The notes under the pieces: generated by a model | Told to the model about the DNA's origin: nothing | What the model saw: the letters and a program-made list of their open reading frames with translations, nothing else | Database searches by the model: none | Made by a program: the position numbers and the translations under genes | Shown here: positions 48,387-59,377 of the stretch, piece after piece | How the letters are laid out: each line of letters starts with the position of its first letter | How positions within the stretch are numbered: the stretch's first letter is position 1 | Source of the DNA: Ignavibacteria bacterium | GTDB taxonomy: Bacteria; Bacteroidota; Ignavibacteria; Kapaibacteriales; UBA961 | DNA length: 64,000 bases | Assembly: GCA_016720145.1 (NCBI GenBank) | Contig: JADJXV010000003.1 | Coordinates: forward strand, 372,001-436,000 | Direction: 5' to 3'

Positions 48387-51300
48387 CTACTTCGCAATCA
48401 CTATCCGCCGCACCACCAATTCTGTCGGTGACTGCACACATAAGAAATAAACTCCCGTTAGGATATCACTGATACCACTCGTAATCTTTGCGCCAGTAAT
48501 CTTGCCTGTGTATATGTCCTGCCTGCTTCGCGCCTAATGTATTAGTAATATATACCTTATGCTCGCCTATTTCTGCCGAATTCACTGTGATATTGATCAC
48601 TTCCATTCGCAGGGTTAGGTTCGGTCGTGACGGTCAACAATGCACTTCCAGATTTGAATAACCGTATTCCACCGTCGGTACAAATTCCCGTTAGTTTGAA
48701 TTCTCCATCCACCGTCGTCACCTGAGCCTTGCCGCTCGTAAATGTCAATGATTTTCAGTACGATAGGTGACACCTCCATTGCGCCGAGACCTGCTTTTAG
48801 CTCCACTATCGCCAGCGTATCATTCCCATCTTTCCGCGTTCCATTGATGGTAATTATCCGGCGATTGAGGTTATCAATCGTCGATGTGCCTGTTGCAGGA
48901 ATTAATAATGTAGGTTCGACGGCAAGTTCAGCACTGAAGGATGATGCTGTCGCTTGCGTCAGATTCTTGGAAGACGTAATAACTATTGGTACTTTCACCG
49001 TTTCACCGGCTGCGCCGGAGATGGTTTTCGGCGATATAGCTACCGTCAGAACAGCACTGCTTGGCTTTGTATAGCCAAATACATTTGACGTTACCTTGCA
49101 ACCGGTTGGACTCGTCGTTTCGATCGTATAATTGCCATCTTGGGTTCGCTTGGATTGATGTTCCTGTCGCGCCTGCTGATCTCCATACCATTGTACTTCC
49201 ACTGAAGAGTATTCCCTATCTGAATACCGAAAGCGATAGTGAATCATCGCCTTGTTGAGCGATCGTCGAGGCAACCGGTAGCGGATAGACTGTTACATTT
49301 TGTATAGGTGAATTCCCGTGCAACCCAATGTATTTGTTACTGTTACGCTATATGCGCCTGCTGTGTTTACCGTAATTTTCTGCGTCGTTGCGCCTGTTGA
49401 CCAATTGTATTGAGCGAATTGTCCGGCATCTAAGATCACGCTATCACCTTCACAGAAGTCAAGTTTGTCGCTTGCGGTGATAGTTGGTGTCGGGAAGCGG
49501 GCTCACGGTCACTACTATCGGCTGTGACTTGCCTTTGCAACCGCCTGCGTCCGTCACATCGACGGTGTATGTTCCTGATGTTTTTACTGTTATTGTGCGC
49601 GCGGTTTCACCGGATGACCAGGGAAATTTGCAAACGTTCCGGCGTCAAGATTACGCTTTCACCTTCGCACAAAGATGTCTTGCCTTGTGCGGTAATTAGT
49701 CGGTGACAGTGAACTGCTCACAGCTACCGTAAAACTCGTATCTTTTGAGCACACTCCACCTGTCTCTGTTACTTTAATCGTTGCTGTTCCCGCGTTAGCC
49801 AATTTACCGTAATCGATGCTGTATTGTCGCCTAGGCAATAGTTCCCTCGGAAGTCACTGTCCATTTGTATGAATTTCCGGCAACATTCGGTACGGAATAT
49901 TGACTGGAGCGCTATTGATACACACAGCATTCTGTCCGCTTATGATTGGTTGTGGTTTGGGGCTTACGGTCACATCGACGATATTCGACTTGCCTTTACA
50001 ACCGCCGCATCGGCGACATCCACACTAAACGAACCGGCTGTTTCACGGTAATTGTCTGGGATGTCTCCCCGCTTGACCATTTGTAGTCGAGTAGCCGGCA
50101 CCGGCATCGAGGATGATACTATCGCCTGTGCATAGAGCAGGACTGCCACTCGTGAGTATTGTCGAACTTAATTCATTGCTAACACTTATCGTATAGGTGG
50201 TATCTTTGCTGCACCCGGAAGTCAGGTCTTTTTCGGTAATTGTCAGTACTCCTGCTCTAACGCTGTCCAGCTCACGGTCACTTGATTCGTGCCATTGCCT
50301 GCTGTGATCGTTCCGTTCGGTGTGATTGTCCATGCGTAGCTACGATTTGGATTTGATGGAACAGTGTATTTGAGTCCGGATGAATTGACGCAAGCAGCAT
50401 TTTGTCCGCTGATGATTGGTTGCGGCGAGGGTAGGATGATTACTTTTGCTTCCGTACGTTTGACACTAATGCAATTCGTTGTCGTGTCGAGAGTTTCGAG
50501 GTAATAGCTCGTTGTACTGTTTATTATATTCGGTGTCGTAAATGTACGTCCGACATGGATGAGATTGCCGCCTGAAGGCGCATCATACCAACGGAAATTT
50601 ACATCCGAAGGGAGGATAACAGAGAGTGTTGCTTTGCTTCCTGCGCATTGTGAAGGGTTGTCTAAAGATGGCTCACTTGGTACAGGTACCACAGTGATTT
50701 TTATTGGTTTACGCTCGCTAATGCAACCTGTGGTTGTATCCTTTGCTCTACAAAATAGGTTACAGATTTGGTAAGATTTGGTGTAATAAAAGTGCTACTG
50801 TTTCCGACCGGAGTGGTCGATGCAACATCATCATACCAAGACATGATGTTTTTGGGGTCTCCTGCTATGGATGTTAACGTCATGGTATTTCCAACACATG
50901 TACGTTTTTCGTCAATGGTCGTAATGGTTGGGATTGGCTTGACAGTGATTTTATACTTAGCATATTTCGGGCGATTATTATCATCTTTAACTGATAAAAA
51001 TATGGTAGTTGAAACGGTCGGAGTAAACGTTATTTCTGAGGTCGTACCAATGGTCGTATTACCCGCTGCTTCATCAGACCATACATATCGCAGGGTGCCT
51101 ATCCCGGATGCATTATTGGATAATGTAAGTGGTATGAATGCACAGACTGTAGTGTCTCTTGCGGGTTGAAGTGAGACGGAATTAGTATTGATTGCTAATA
51201 CTACTGCATCATACAACCCTATGATTTGTTTGCTGAGGGATGGAGTTGTAGTTGGTGACATCGGAAAATCGTTGGATGTAGTCGAACCCGTCACATAGAC

Positions 51301-53384
51301 ATCGCCGGCTGAATTTACTGCAAGTCCCGACAGATCATCGAAATTATTCCCACCGAGGTACGTAGTATAATCACAAACTGTTCCATCACTTTTAAGCTGT
51401 ACCAATACTCCATCGGACGATCCACCCTTGAATGAGAATTCATTAAAATTTCCGCTTGGAAGTCAGCAGAATTTGTATAACCACAAACTACCATAGCTCC
51501 GGTTTGGTCTAAATATTTAATATTCGTCATGTATTCTATATCACCGGATCCCCCCAGATACGTCACGAAGGTAGGACCACCGCCTGTAATATTTATTCTC
51601 AATGCAAATCCATCTGTATTACTACTAAGCACTTGGTCAAATTGATTTGCTCCAATGTCGGATGATTGTGTATTACCACAAATTACTGCATAGCCAAATT
51701 GATCGACATCGACACCATAGCATACATCTGATTTGTCACCACCGATGAGTGTGCCGTGTTCGATGGTCGTGCCTGTCGTACTCAGCTTGATCATAAACCC
51801 ATCTTCGAAGTTCGTACTGGTGTTGTTTTGACGATACCCTCTCCCGTAGAGAAACGCTCTCACTACTTTAGTATTCGGTAAAGCAGTCGAAGGTGGAAAT
51901 AGATCACAACGTGTTGATCCTACGACAACTATACTATTATTTTTGTCAAGTGCTACACCATTGCATTCGTCAAACGCGGAATCAATTCCAATATAGGTTG
52001 AAAATACATACGCTGCACCTGTTGCCGTTAGCTTGGTAACAAAGCCATCATTGCGAGGAGAGTTAAAAATTGTCGACATTGCAGTGCGAACAACACCGGA
52101 AGTAATAGGATAGTCCGTAGATTTTGTCTTGCCGACTGCGACGAACTCACCGGTAAAAGGAACCGTTACTAAGTCGTTAACACGATCATCATTTACACCT
52201 CCAAGATTTGTGCCGCAGATCAAACTCGAACCATTATTATTGATTTTTGCCACAAACCCATCCTGCATACCATGATGAGAGTTATCGCGACCTGTGCCCG
52301 GAGCAATACCATCGACTACTCCACCAAATGCTATGACGCCGGTGATGTTATCGACAGCACAGCACGTTCCTTCGTCATTGCCGGTAGCGAGACCGGCAGC
52401 GGAAGAGCCATAGTAAGTACTAAATATCACGTCACTTAAGTCAGCTTTTAGTTTCGTGACATATACATCTGAAGGTGCTCTCAGTAAATTGTAAGGTCCA
52501 TCTTTAATGGGAAATCTGTCATTGACTGTTGACATTGTCGTGCCAACAGCTACGACATTACCATCTGGATCAAAACCAACATCTCTTCCATAATCTGCAT
52601 TACTTCCACCCAAATACGTTGAGTATAGTATCGGGTCAATCACAAGTGGCTTCGAACGGTCATAGCTTGATAGTTGAAACCCATACGTATTCTTCCCTTT
52701 TGGAATAAATGCACACTCAATTTTTATCCGTTCCCCATTAACTTCTTGATACGCAAATAGCTTCTGATGGACAACTTCACCCACGGAAGTTTTGAGTACT
52801 AATTCACCGTTAGAATTTATCTTTGTTGCTTGTGCTCCCGATAATTTAATGGCAATATCGTTCGGATTCGAACTCACTCCCACATTAAAATCATACCGCA
52901 TATACCCACCATCAAAATACAATCTCGCATCAATTCCTTTGTATATTTCACGGCGCGTTACTTCTCCAAAGAGCGGTACATTGCTTGCCCATTTAGACTT
53001 ATCTGTTTCGATGAAGTAATTAAAATATGCAGATTGGAGATGGTTCGGAGCGTCGTGAGGAGAATTTCCCCCGACAAATTCCATATCGACGACATGCCCG
53101 CGGATTGAACCACTGAGGAGTGTATGTTTGGAAGGTAAATGTTCTGATTTTTCCTGTTTTTGTACTTCTAACACATGAAAGTCATATCGAATGCCTTTGG
53201 TTGTAATCCATGCATTCATTCCACCGGTTTGTGCTAAGAATTGTACTTCATGAGGCCATTGCCCTTTATTCTGTACAAATACTTTTGGTGATAGTTTTCG
53301 AGACGAGATTGTCTGTACATCGCCGGCAGTGAGGGAAATAACAGAGGTTAACAGCGCACCGAAAAACAGTATATAATGCTTCAT
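48387..53384 (-). CDS. Giant secreted protein (tandem copy A): NKGQW/SBBP-type N-terminus, Ig/PKD-like repeats, cohesin-like and T9SS C-terminus; many frameshifts in its 3' half
   Basis: The 5' part (53384-51315) is one open frame. It has a signal peptide (KHYILFFGALLTSVISLTA), then VFVQNKGQWPHEVQFLAQTG, typical of large secreted Bacteroidota proteins, and SBBP-like propeller repeats: STYLGGSNADYGRDVGFDPD, FVAKINNNGSSLICGTNLGG, FSTYIGIDSAFDECNGVALD. From about 51.4 kb on, the frame changes many times (51405-50701, 50692-50243, 50333-50043, 49274-48615 and others) through Ig/PKD and cohesin-like modules to TAG at 48389. The end reads GVYFLCVQSPTELVVRRIVI, as in copy B. About 1665 codons in all. 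Probably a surface adhesin or structural protein; function is unproven. Confidence 0.78.
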
Positions 53385-53470
53385 ACGACTACTCCACCAT
53401 TAAAGTAAAAATATGCTATATTGTTAATTATATAGTAATTAGAAAATTGTACAATCAAGACTCACCCTCA

Positions 53471-55822
53471 TCATCTCAGCTCAATCACCGTCACGCCATC
53501 ACCACCTTCTTGAATCGTTCCTATACGAAAGCTTTCCACCGAAGGATGACCTCTGAGCTGTTCGTGTATCGCAGCTCGGAGCGCGCCTGTCCCTTTACCA
53601 TGAATAATATTAAGTGTCTGAAGGTTCGTCATCATGCCGTCTGATATGAACTGTTCGACCTCTTTACAGGCAGCGTCTGCTCTTTGACCGCGTAGGTCAA
53701 GGTTGATCTTAGAGTCAAATTTCACCATACCACCCGAACTCTTACTCGCTTCTTTTTGCTTTGCTTTCGGTGCTTTTCGGAGCTGCGCAAGTGCTGTTTT
53801 GAATTTCAGACCGTTGAATTCCACGACAGCCGACTGCGATGATTTATCAAGTGTTATGAGAAGTCCAATTTCATTCGAACCAATCATCGTGACTGAGTCT
53901 CCAGATTGCAGAGCATCGCTATCACCTTGATTTACTTTAGGTTTCATAGAAGCTGCGTGCGCTTCGATATCCTTTTTTTTGATTTCGTAATCTTTCTTAA
54001 TTTCTACTACCGGTCGCTGTGCTTCACGTATTTCTTTGATGGTTTGTTCGACTAATGCGTTGGATTTTTGAACGATATTCAGTGCTTCCTCTCGTGCATC
54101 GCCTATAATCTGATTCCGTTTCGTTTTGATCTCAGTAAGTTTTTCCTCGTAATCGATACGTTTTTTTTCAGCAACAATTTTCTCTTGGGCTGTCTTGCGA
54201 AGATTCTCTTCTGCTTCTTGTTTATATCGACCTAATGCAGCGATACTTTCTTCCAATTCTGAGTGACGGTCTCCAAGGTATGTTTTGGCGCGATCCATCA
54301 CAACATCAGGAATACCAATCGATTGCGCAAGAACAAATGCATAGCTGTTGCCCGGGACACCTGACTGAAATCTGTACGTCGGTATGAGTCTCGCGCCGTC
54401 AAATTCCATAGAAGCATTGAGGATTTCAGGACGGCTGAGAGCGTAACTTTTGAGGGAAGATTGGTGAGTAGTAACGACAAACATTGCACGACGCTCGATG
54501 AAACTATCCAAAATACCGGCAGCAAGTGCGCCTCCCTCTTGTGGGTCGGTACCCGAACATATTTCATCGACTAATATTAAAGCTTGTGGAGAAGAATGTG
54601 CTAAAATTTCACGCAGTCGTACGATTTGCGAACTGAATGTACTGAGGTTATTTTCGATTGATTGGTGATCACCGATTGCACAAAATATCGAGCGAATATT
54701 CGTTTCGCAGTCACCTAAAGGGAATATTCCCGACAAAGCCATTGCAATATTGAGTCCGATACTTTTGAGAGCGACTGTTTTTCCGCCTGCATTCGGTCCG
54801 GAAATAAGATGTCCACGTGTGTCAGATGTAAATTCAATAGATAAAGGAATTGGCTTGGAATTACCTGACCATTGCAAGAGAGGGTGGAACACATTACGGA
54901 GTTCGATACGATTTTCATCAAGTATTTGCGGCTTAATTCCATTACGTTTCAAGGCATACTGCGCTTTGGCATACATGGAGTCGAAGTGTGCCATTATGGA
55001 CATCGTACTCAAGAATTCTCGTGCTTCCGCGCCAAGCTCGGCGGTGAGAGTGGTCAGAATTCGAACAATTTCCCGTTGTTCTTCATTATAAAGCATCGAG
55101 AGCTGATTGTTTGATTCGAATATTTCGGATGGTTCTAAAAAAACAGTCGAGCCGGTCTGTGATACACTATGGATCACGCCGGGGATCTGACGCTTATGTT
55201 CAACTTTAATAGGAAGTACATATCTGCCATCACGCTGGGTCACATATTCATCCATTGCGAGATCATCTTCGACTACTTTTTGGAGAATTTTACGCAATCG
55301 CGACCGCAGCTTAGCCGCAGTTTCATGTATTTCACGGCGAATATTGGCGAGTTCGCGACTTGCTGTGTCTCGTACCATTCCAGTATCATCAATTGCATCA
55401 GCTATGTGTTTTTCTAAAAATCTGCTTTCATGGAGGGCTGAACAGAATCCCGACAGATGAGGACAACTTTCGAATAACTGTTTAAAATAACTCTTGAGAA
55501 GGCGTGAAGCACGAATAGCTTCTAGTACTGCAATCAGTTCAGATGGCAAGAGATACGCTGCTTGAATGAGTGATTTTTGTAATTGGGGGCGAATATCGGA
55601 TAAGCCGTCAAGAGGAATTGTTTCATTTTTTGCCAGCAAAGCTCGTAACTCATCGATACGTTCGTGTTCTGCACGCAGCCACACTGCATCTTCGAGTGGA
55701 ATTGTTTGAAGGATTAATTCTTTTCCGAGGTCTGAGAATGCGAACTTGGATACATGGTCAAGTACGGTTGGGAATTCAAGTTCGAGGAGGGTTTCGTGAA
55801 TAAGGGCTTCTTCGGTAGTCAT
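53471..55822 (-). CDS. mutS2: Endonuclease MutS2 with C-terminal Smr domain
   Basis: The 783-residue protein has the MutS-type ATPase with Walker A GHLISGPNAGGKTVALKS (about 340) and LILVDEICSGTDPQEGGALA, preceded by the MutS2 core and helical clamp (RRIDYEEKLTEIKTK coiled coil). The C-terminal Smr domain shows INLDLRGQRADAACKEVEQF and LNIIHGKGTGALRAAIHEQL. MutS2 acts on recombination intermediates or stalled, collided ribosomes rather than mismatches. Length matches the family. It begins 15 bp after the stop of the YqeY-kinase gene, so these are probably co-transcribed. Confidence 0.95.
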   Translation of the reverse strand: MTTEEALIHETLLELEFPTVLDHVSKFAFSDLGKELILQTIPLEDAVWLRAEHERIDELRALLAKNETIPLDGLSDIRPQLQKSLIQAAYLLPSELIAVLEAIRASRLLKSYFKQLFESCPHLSGFCSALHESRFLEKHIADAIDDTGMVRDTASRELANIRREIHETAAKLRSRLRKILQKVVEDDLAMDEYVTQRDGRYVLPIKVEHKRQIPGVIHSVSQTGSTVFLEPSEIFESNNQLSMLYNEEQREIVRILTTLTAELGAEAREFLSTMSIMAHFDSMYAKAQYALKRNGIKPQILDENRIELRNVFHPLLQWSGNSKPIPLSIEFTSDTRGHLISGPNAGGKTVALKSIGLNIAMALSGIFPLGDCETNIRSIFCAIGDHQSIENNLSTFSSQIVRLREILAHSSPQALILVDEICSGTDPQEGGALAAGILDSFIERRAMFVVTTHQSSLKSYALSRPEILNASMEFDGARLIPTYRFQSGVPGNSYAFVLAQSIGIPDVVMDRAKTYLGDRHSELEESIAALGRYKQEAEENLRKTAQEKIVAEKKRIDYEEKLTEIKTKRNQIIGDAREEALNIVQKSNALVEQTIKEIREAQRPVVEIKKDYEIKKKDIEAHAASMKPKVNQGDSDALQSGDSVTMIGSNEIGLLITLDKSSQSAVVEFNGLKFKTALAQLRKAPKAKQKEASKSSGGMVKFDSKINLDLRGQRADAACKEVEQFISDGMMTNLQTLNIIHGKGTGALRAAIHEQLRGHPSVESFRIGTIQEGGDGVTVIELR

Positions 55823-55837
55823 AGGTAGATTGGGTTT

Positions 55838-58153
55838 TTAATGTTCAAATAATTCTTCTTCCGCGCTTGGAAATTCGATGATAAATGTCGAACCCTTGCC
55901 AATTTCCGACTCACATCGTATGGTTCCTTTCATCAATTCTACTAATTTTTTGCATATCGATAGTCCAAGTCCTGTGGAATGTTCACCACCGGTCGGCTTT
56001 GCTGTCAATCGTTGAAATTTTCCAAACAATTTTTTCTGATCTGTTTCAGAGATTCCGGGTCCATTATCTTTAATACATATTTCCGTCGTTTGACTTTCAT
56101 GATGTATTCTCACTTCAGCATGAATTTCCGTGTTTTCTTTTGAATATTTAATTGCATTGGAAAGTAGATTATCTATTACTTGTCTCAGGAGTTGCATATC
56201 TGCTATAACAAATACATCACGTGGTACATTACAAAAGACCGAAATGTTTTTACGAGCTGCTATTTGACGATAATTTTTCGTTAGATGGCGCAGAAGCTGA
56301 GCGGCGTCAACGGAGGTGAGTACCGGCTCTACCGAACCGCTTTCAAATTTATTGCTGTCGAGAAGATTTGATATCAGATCAAACATAGCTTGCGAGGACG
56401 AACGCAGCATTTCACCGAATTCATATATTTCTTCAGGCTTGTAATGTCCTGATTTCATTGCATTTGAAATATAAAGAATACCGGTTAGAGGATTTTTCAA
56501 ATCGTGAGCTGCAATAGCAAGAAAGCCATCTTTTTCTTCATTGAGTTCTTTCAGCTTTTGATTCGCTTCATGAAGAGCAATATTTCTGGTTTGTTCGAAT
56601 TCTGTTTCTCGTTGATACGACTCAATTTTGTGCACTACTTCCATTTTATGTAGATTTTCTTGAGCAGTCAGAGAATAGACTTGTTCTTTGTAAAATACAT
56701 ATAATTCATGATGTTCGAGAGCTTTTGCATGATCACCAAATTGCTTATATACCTTATAAAGTCCTTCATGGATTTCGAATAATCGATGTTTTGCTCCGAT
56801 TTCGTCCGCATATCGGAGGGCAATTGTCAAATTCTCAAGAGCCGTACTATAATCTTCACATTTATAATATGCTTCCGCTAAATTACAATACGAATTCGAA
56901 AGTGATTCTTTGCTTAAACCACCAATACTGAGATGCTGTTCGATTGATTTTAGAAAATACTCTATTGCCTCTTCATACTTCTCCATTGTGCCATAAAGTG
57001 CGCCGATATTACTGAGTGTTTTAGCTTCTAACTCTTTTGCATCTAATCTGATATAAATCTCAAGGGCTTCTTTATAATACTGCATCGACAGGTCAAATTC
57101 TTTGACACTCATGTATGTTGAGCCAATATTTTGTTTACAGAGTGCGATTTGGCGGCTGTGTGTATCAGATGATAATTTACTAAGCGCTGTAAATAAATTT
57201 TGAATGGATAAATCATAATTACCCATTTGCCGGTAAATTTCCCCTAACGCGTTATAACAATTAGAGTTGGTAAATTGATCATCCCATACAGCCGTATAGC
57301 TGAGACTTGTATAGATATGTTCTAATGCAGTCGAATACTCTCCCAGATAATAGTAGACTACCCCTAAGTTATAATATGCCAAGCTGCATTCGCGTTCATT
57401 TTTTTTGGCTTTGGCAATTGCATACGCATCTCTATGAAAGTGAATCGCTTCGGAATATCTACCGGTACGCATCGATATATTCCCGATACTTGTAAATAAA
57501 GTATAGAGGATTTTTCTATCGTATTTTTCAATCAATTCATGAGCACTATCTACATATTGCAAGCCAAGAACATTCTCCCCGTTAATATCGCAATATCGTA
57601 TCACTGCTGCAAGTGCATCAACTTTGGCAGCTGCTTCGGCGGTCGATTCGTAAATATCAATTAAAGTTTGTAATTCGGTTGTCATATCGATAAGATTGAG
57701 GGATTGATTACTAAGCATTGATTTTACAACAGCTTGCACAAGAGTACCATCGGCTTTTCCCCGTAATTCTTTCATAGCAGCTCCGATTACTTTGCCAAAA
57801 TCTTTTTGGGAAGTAGCACCGGATTCTGAAATTACGCGTTTTACTACTTCCTGAACATCTTTCTCATCCAACATAGTCGGTAAAAACTCCTCCAAAATTG
57901 CGAGCTCAGCTTGCTCTTTGTCAGCCGCTTCATCCCTTCCATTAGCACGAAAAATATCCATTGCATCTTTTCTTTTTTTGGCTAATTTTTGGAGGAGCTT
58001 CACTTCATCATCATCGTTCATAGTACGCCCGACTCCACTGGTATTAAATTCCAGAATAGCTGCTCGTACAGAACGTACAGTCTCTAATCTCAGCTTATCA
58101 CCGGATTTCATCGCCGCCTTCATTTGGTCTGTAATGATTTGTTCTAGATTCAT
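55838..58153 (-). CDS. YqeY (GatB/YqeY) domain fused to a TPR-containing histidine kinase
   Basis: The 771-residue frame begins with a complete YqeY domain (1-150): SGDKLRLETVRSVRAAILEF, DAMDIFRANGRDEAADKEQA, ILEEFLPTML, and GKVIGAAMKELRGKADGTLV. Tetratricopeptide repeats follow (about 185-480; for example SLAYYNLGVVYYYLGEYSTA, YEEAIEYFLKSIEQH). A coiled coil (500-545) leads to a kinase with IAAHDLKNPLTGILYIS (His550), the N box NLLSNAIKYSKEN, CIKDNGPGISETDQKKLFGK, and STGLGLSICKKL. No transmembrane segment is seen, so it is cytoplasmic. Separate YqeY and TPR-kinase genes would be normal; a lost stop by sequencing error near 57685-57710 is possible because ATG 57685 (MTTELQTL) is a good kinase start. 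Confidence 0.82.
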   Translation of the reverse strand: MNLEQIITDQMKAAMKSGDKLRLETVRSVRAAILEFNTSGVGRTMNDDDEVKLLQKLAKKRKDAMDIFRANGRDEAADKEQAELAILEEFLPTMLDEKDVQEVVKRVISESGATSQKDFGKVIGAAMKELRGKADGTLVQAVVKSMLSNQSLNLIDMTTELQTLIDIYESTAEAAAKVDALAAVIRYCDINGENVLGLQYVDSAHELIEKYDRKILYTLFTSIGNISMRTGRYSEAIHFHRDAYAIAKAKKNERECSLAYYNLGVVYYYLGEYSTALEHIYTSLSYTAVWDDQFTNSNCYNALGEIYRQMGNYDLSIQNLFTALSKLSSDTHSRQIALCKQNIGSTYMSVKEFDLSMQYYKEALEIYIRLDAKELEAKTLSNIGALYGTMEKYEEAIEYFLKSIEQHLSIGGLSKESLSNSYCNLAEAYYKCEDYSTALENLTIALRYADEIGAKHRLFEIHEGLYKVYKQFGDHAKALEHHELYVFYKEQVYSLTAQENLHKMEVVHKIESYQRETEFEQTRNIALHEANQKLKELNEEKDGFLAIAAHDLKNPLTGILYISNAMKSGHYKPEEIYEFGEMLRSSSQAMFDLISNLLDSNKFESGSVEPVLTSVDAAQLLRHLTKNYRQIAARKNISVFCNVPRDVFVIADMQLLRQVIDNLLSNAIKYSKENTEIHAEVRIHHESQTTEICIKDNGPGISETDQKKLFGKFQRLTAKPTGGEHSTGLGLSICKKLVELMKGTIRCESEIGKGSTFIIEFPSAEEELFEH

Positions 58154-58324
58154 AGTAATCCTTTTATATTATTAGTGTTACAGCTTAATCTACATACTGT
58201 TTGATAAATTTATAACTCTATCAACAACCAACCTCGTATTCTTCAATTCAAGTATTCTATGACAATTGAAATGTTCAATGCTTACTTTACTTCGTCCACG
58301 AGAATATTGACAATTATTCTCTTC

Positions 58325-58354
58325 AAAGAAAAGGGCAAGCCATACGGCTTACCC
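58325..58354 (-). terminator. Intrinsic terminator after ribH
   Basis: On the minus strand GGGTAAGCC pairs with GGCTTGCCC and TTTTCTTTG follows. It begins 23 bp after the ribH stop. Confidence 0.75.
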
Positions 58355-58377
58355 TACTCTATACTGTTCAGAATTCT

Positions 58378-58845
58378 TTATTGACCAATTTTCTCGAAAA
58401 GTGATGTCATTTCTAAGGCAGCCATCATTGCATCAAAACCTTTATTACCGGATTTGGTACCGGATCTTTCTACAGCTTGCTCGATAGAATCAGTCGTTAA
58501 AACGCCAAAAATACAGGGAACTCCTGTTTCCATAGATACTTGCGCCACACCTTTGGAGACTTCAGATGCCACATAGTCAAAATGTGGAGTAGCTCCTCGT
58601 ATCACTGCACCAAGTGTAATAATTCCGTGATACTTGTCAGATTGAGCAAGGCGTTTGGTCACAAGCGGTATTTCATAACACCCGGGACAATATACAACAG
58701 TAATATTTGCATCATCGCCGCCGTGACGGGTGTAACAGTCCACCGCACCATCGAGTAGCTTTTCGACGACAAAATAATTCCATCGTGCGACGACGATTGC
58801 AATTTTTTTATCGGTAGCTACAAAATTTCCTTCTAATGTTTTCAT
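58378..58845 (-). CDS. ribH: 6,7-dimethyl-8-ribityllumazine synthase
   Basis: The 155-residue enzyme makes the riboflavin precursor lumazine. Motifs are KIAIVVARWNYFVVEKLLDG, ITVVYCPGCYEIPLVTKRLA, GAVIRGATPHFDYVASEVSK, and PCIFGVLTTDSIEQAVERSG, in the standard order. It is 25 bp downstream of the DUF2059 gene, which is unusual company; other rib genes are not in the window. The length is normal. Confidence 0.96.
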   Translation of the reverse strand: MKTLEGNFVATDKKIAIVVARWNYFVVEKLLDGAVDCYTRHGGDDANITVVYCPGCYEIPLVTKRLAQSDKYHGIITLGAVIRGATPHFDYVASEVSKGVAQVSMETGVPCIFGVLTTDSIEQAVERSGTKSGNKGFDAMMAALEMTSLFEKIGQ

Positions 58846-58870
58846 ATCGTAACATTCCTTTGACTACTTT

Positions 58871-59353
58871 TTATTTCTTCTTGTTTTTATTAGCTAATTC
58901 TTTTAATCGTTCAGTTACAGAATTAGTAAAGGTTTCTCCCCATTCCTTCCAAAGTTGCTTTACATCATTACCAACTTCATTATTGGAAGCGATGTATTTC
59001 TTTCCGGTCGGTGTCTGGAAAAACGTAATTAAATCTTTAATTTCTTCATTGGTAAAGCGCTTATCGTAGGCGGGAATGGCTTTGATTGCCATGTTTACGG
59101 GTGAAATATCTTTGGTGATATTTTTCCAAAAGGCATCCGGAATTGAGGTGTAATTTTTTTTCAAAGCATTCACTATTTCAACAAATACTTTTTCTCCAAA
59201 TGCTGAAGTACCATTTAATTCCAACAACTTTACTATGTTTTTATTTTTTTCTTCCTGTGAGGCTGCTGAATTCTTTTGCGCTAAGCCACCATGCGAACTA
59301 ATAATAATAAGTGCAATAGTAATTGCAATGAATTTGAGCTGATTTTTAATCAT
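58871..59353 (-). CDS. DUF2059 secreted protein
   Basis: The 160-residue protein has a signal peptide (about 1-25, IAITIALIIISSHGGLAQ) and a helical domain with LLELNGTSAFGEKVFVEIVN and AIPAYDKRFTNEEIKDLITF, then FFQTPTGKKYIASNNEV, matching DUF2059. It ends in a lysine-rich tail. The domain has no settled function. It is 24 bp downstream of the PHP gene and 25 bp upstream of ribH, so it belongs to this operon. Confidence 0.8.
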   Translation of the reverse strand: MIKNQLKFIAITIALIIISSHGGLAQKNSAASQEEKNKNIVKLLELNGTSAFGEKVFVEIVNALKKNYTSIPDAFWKNITKDISPVNMAIKAIPAYDKRFTNEEIKDLITFFQTPTGKKYIASNNEVGNDVKQLWKEWGETFTNSVTERLKELANKNKKK

Positions 59354-59377
59354 CGTAATCCTTTGATTGATAAAACG

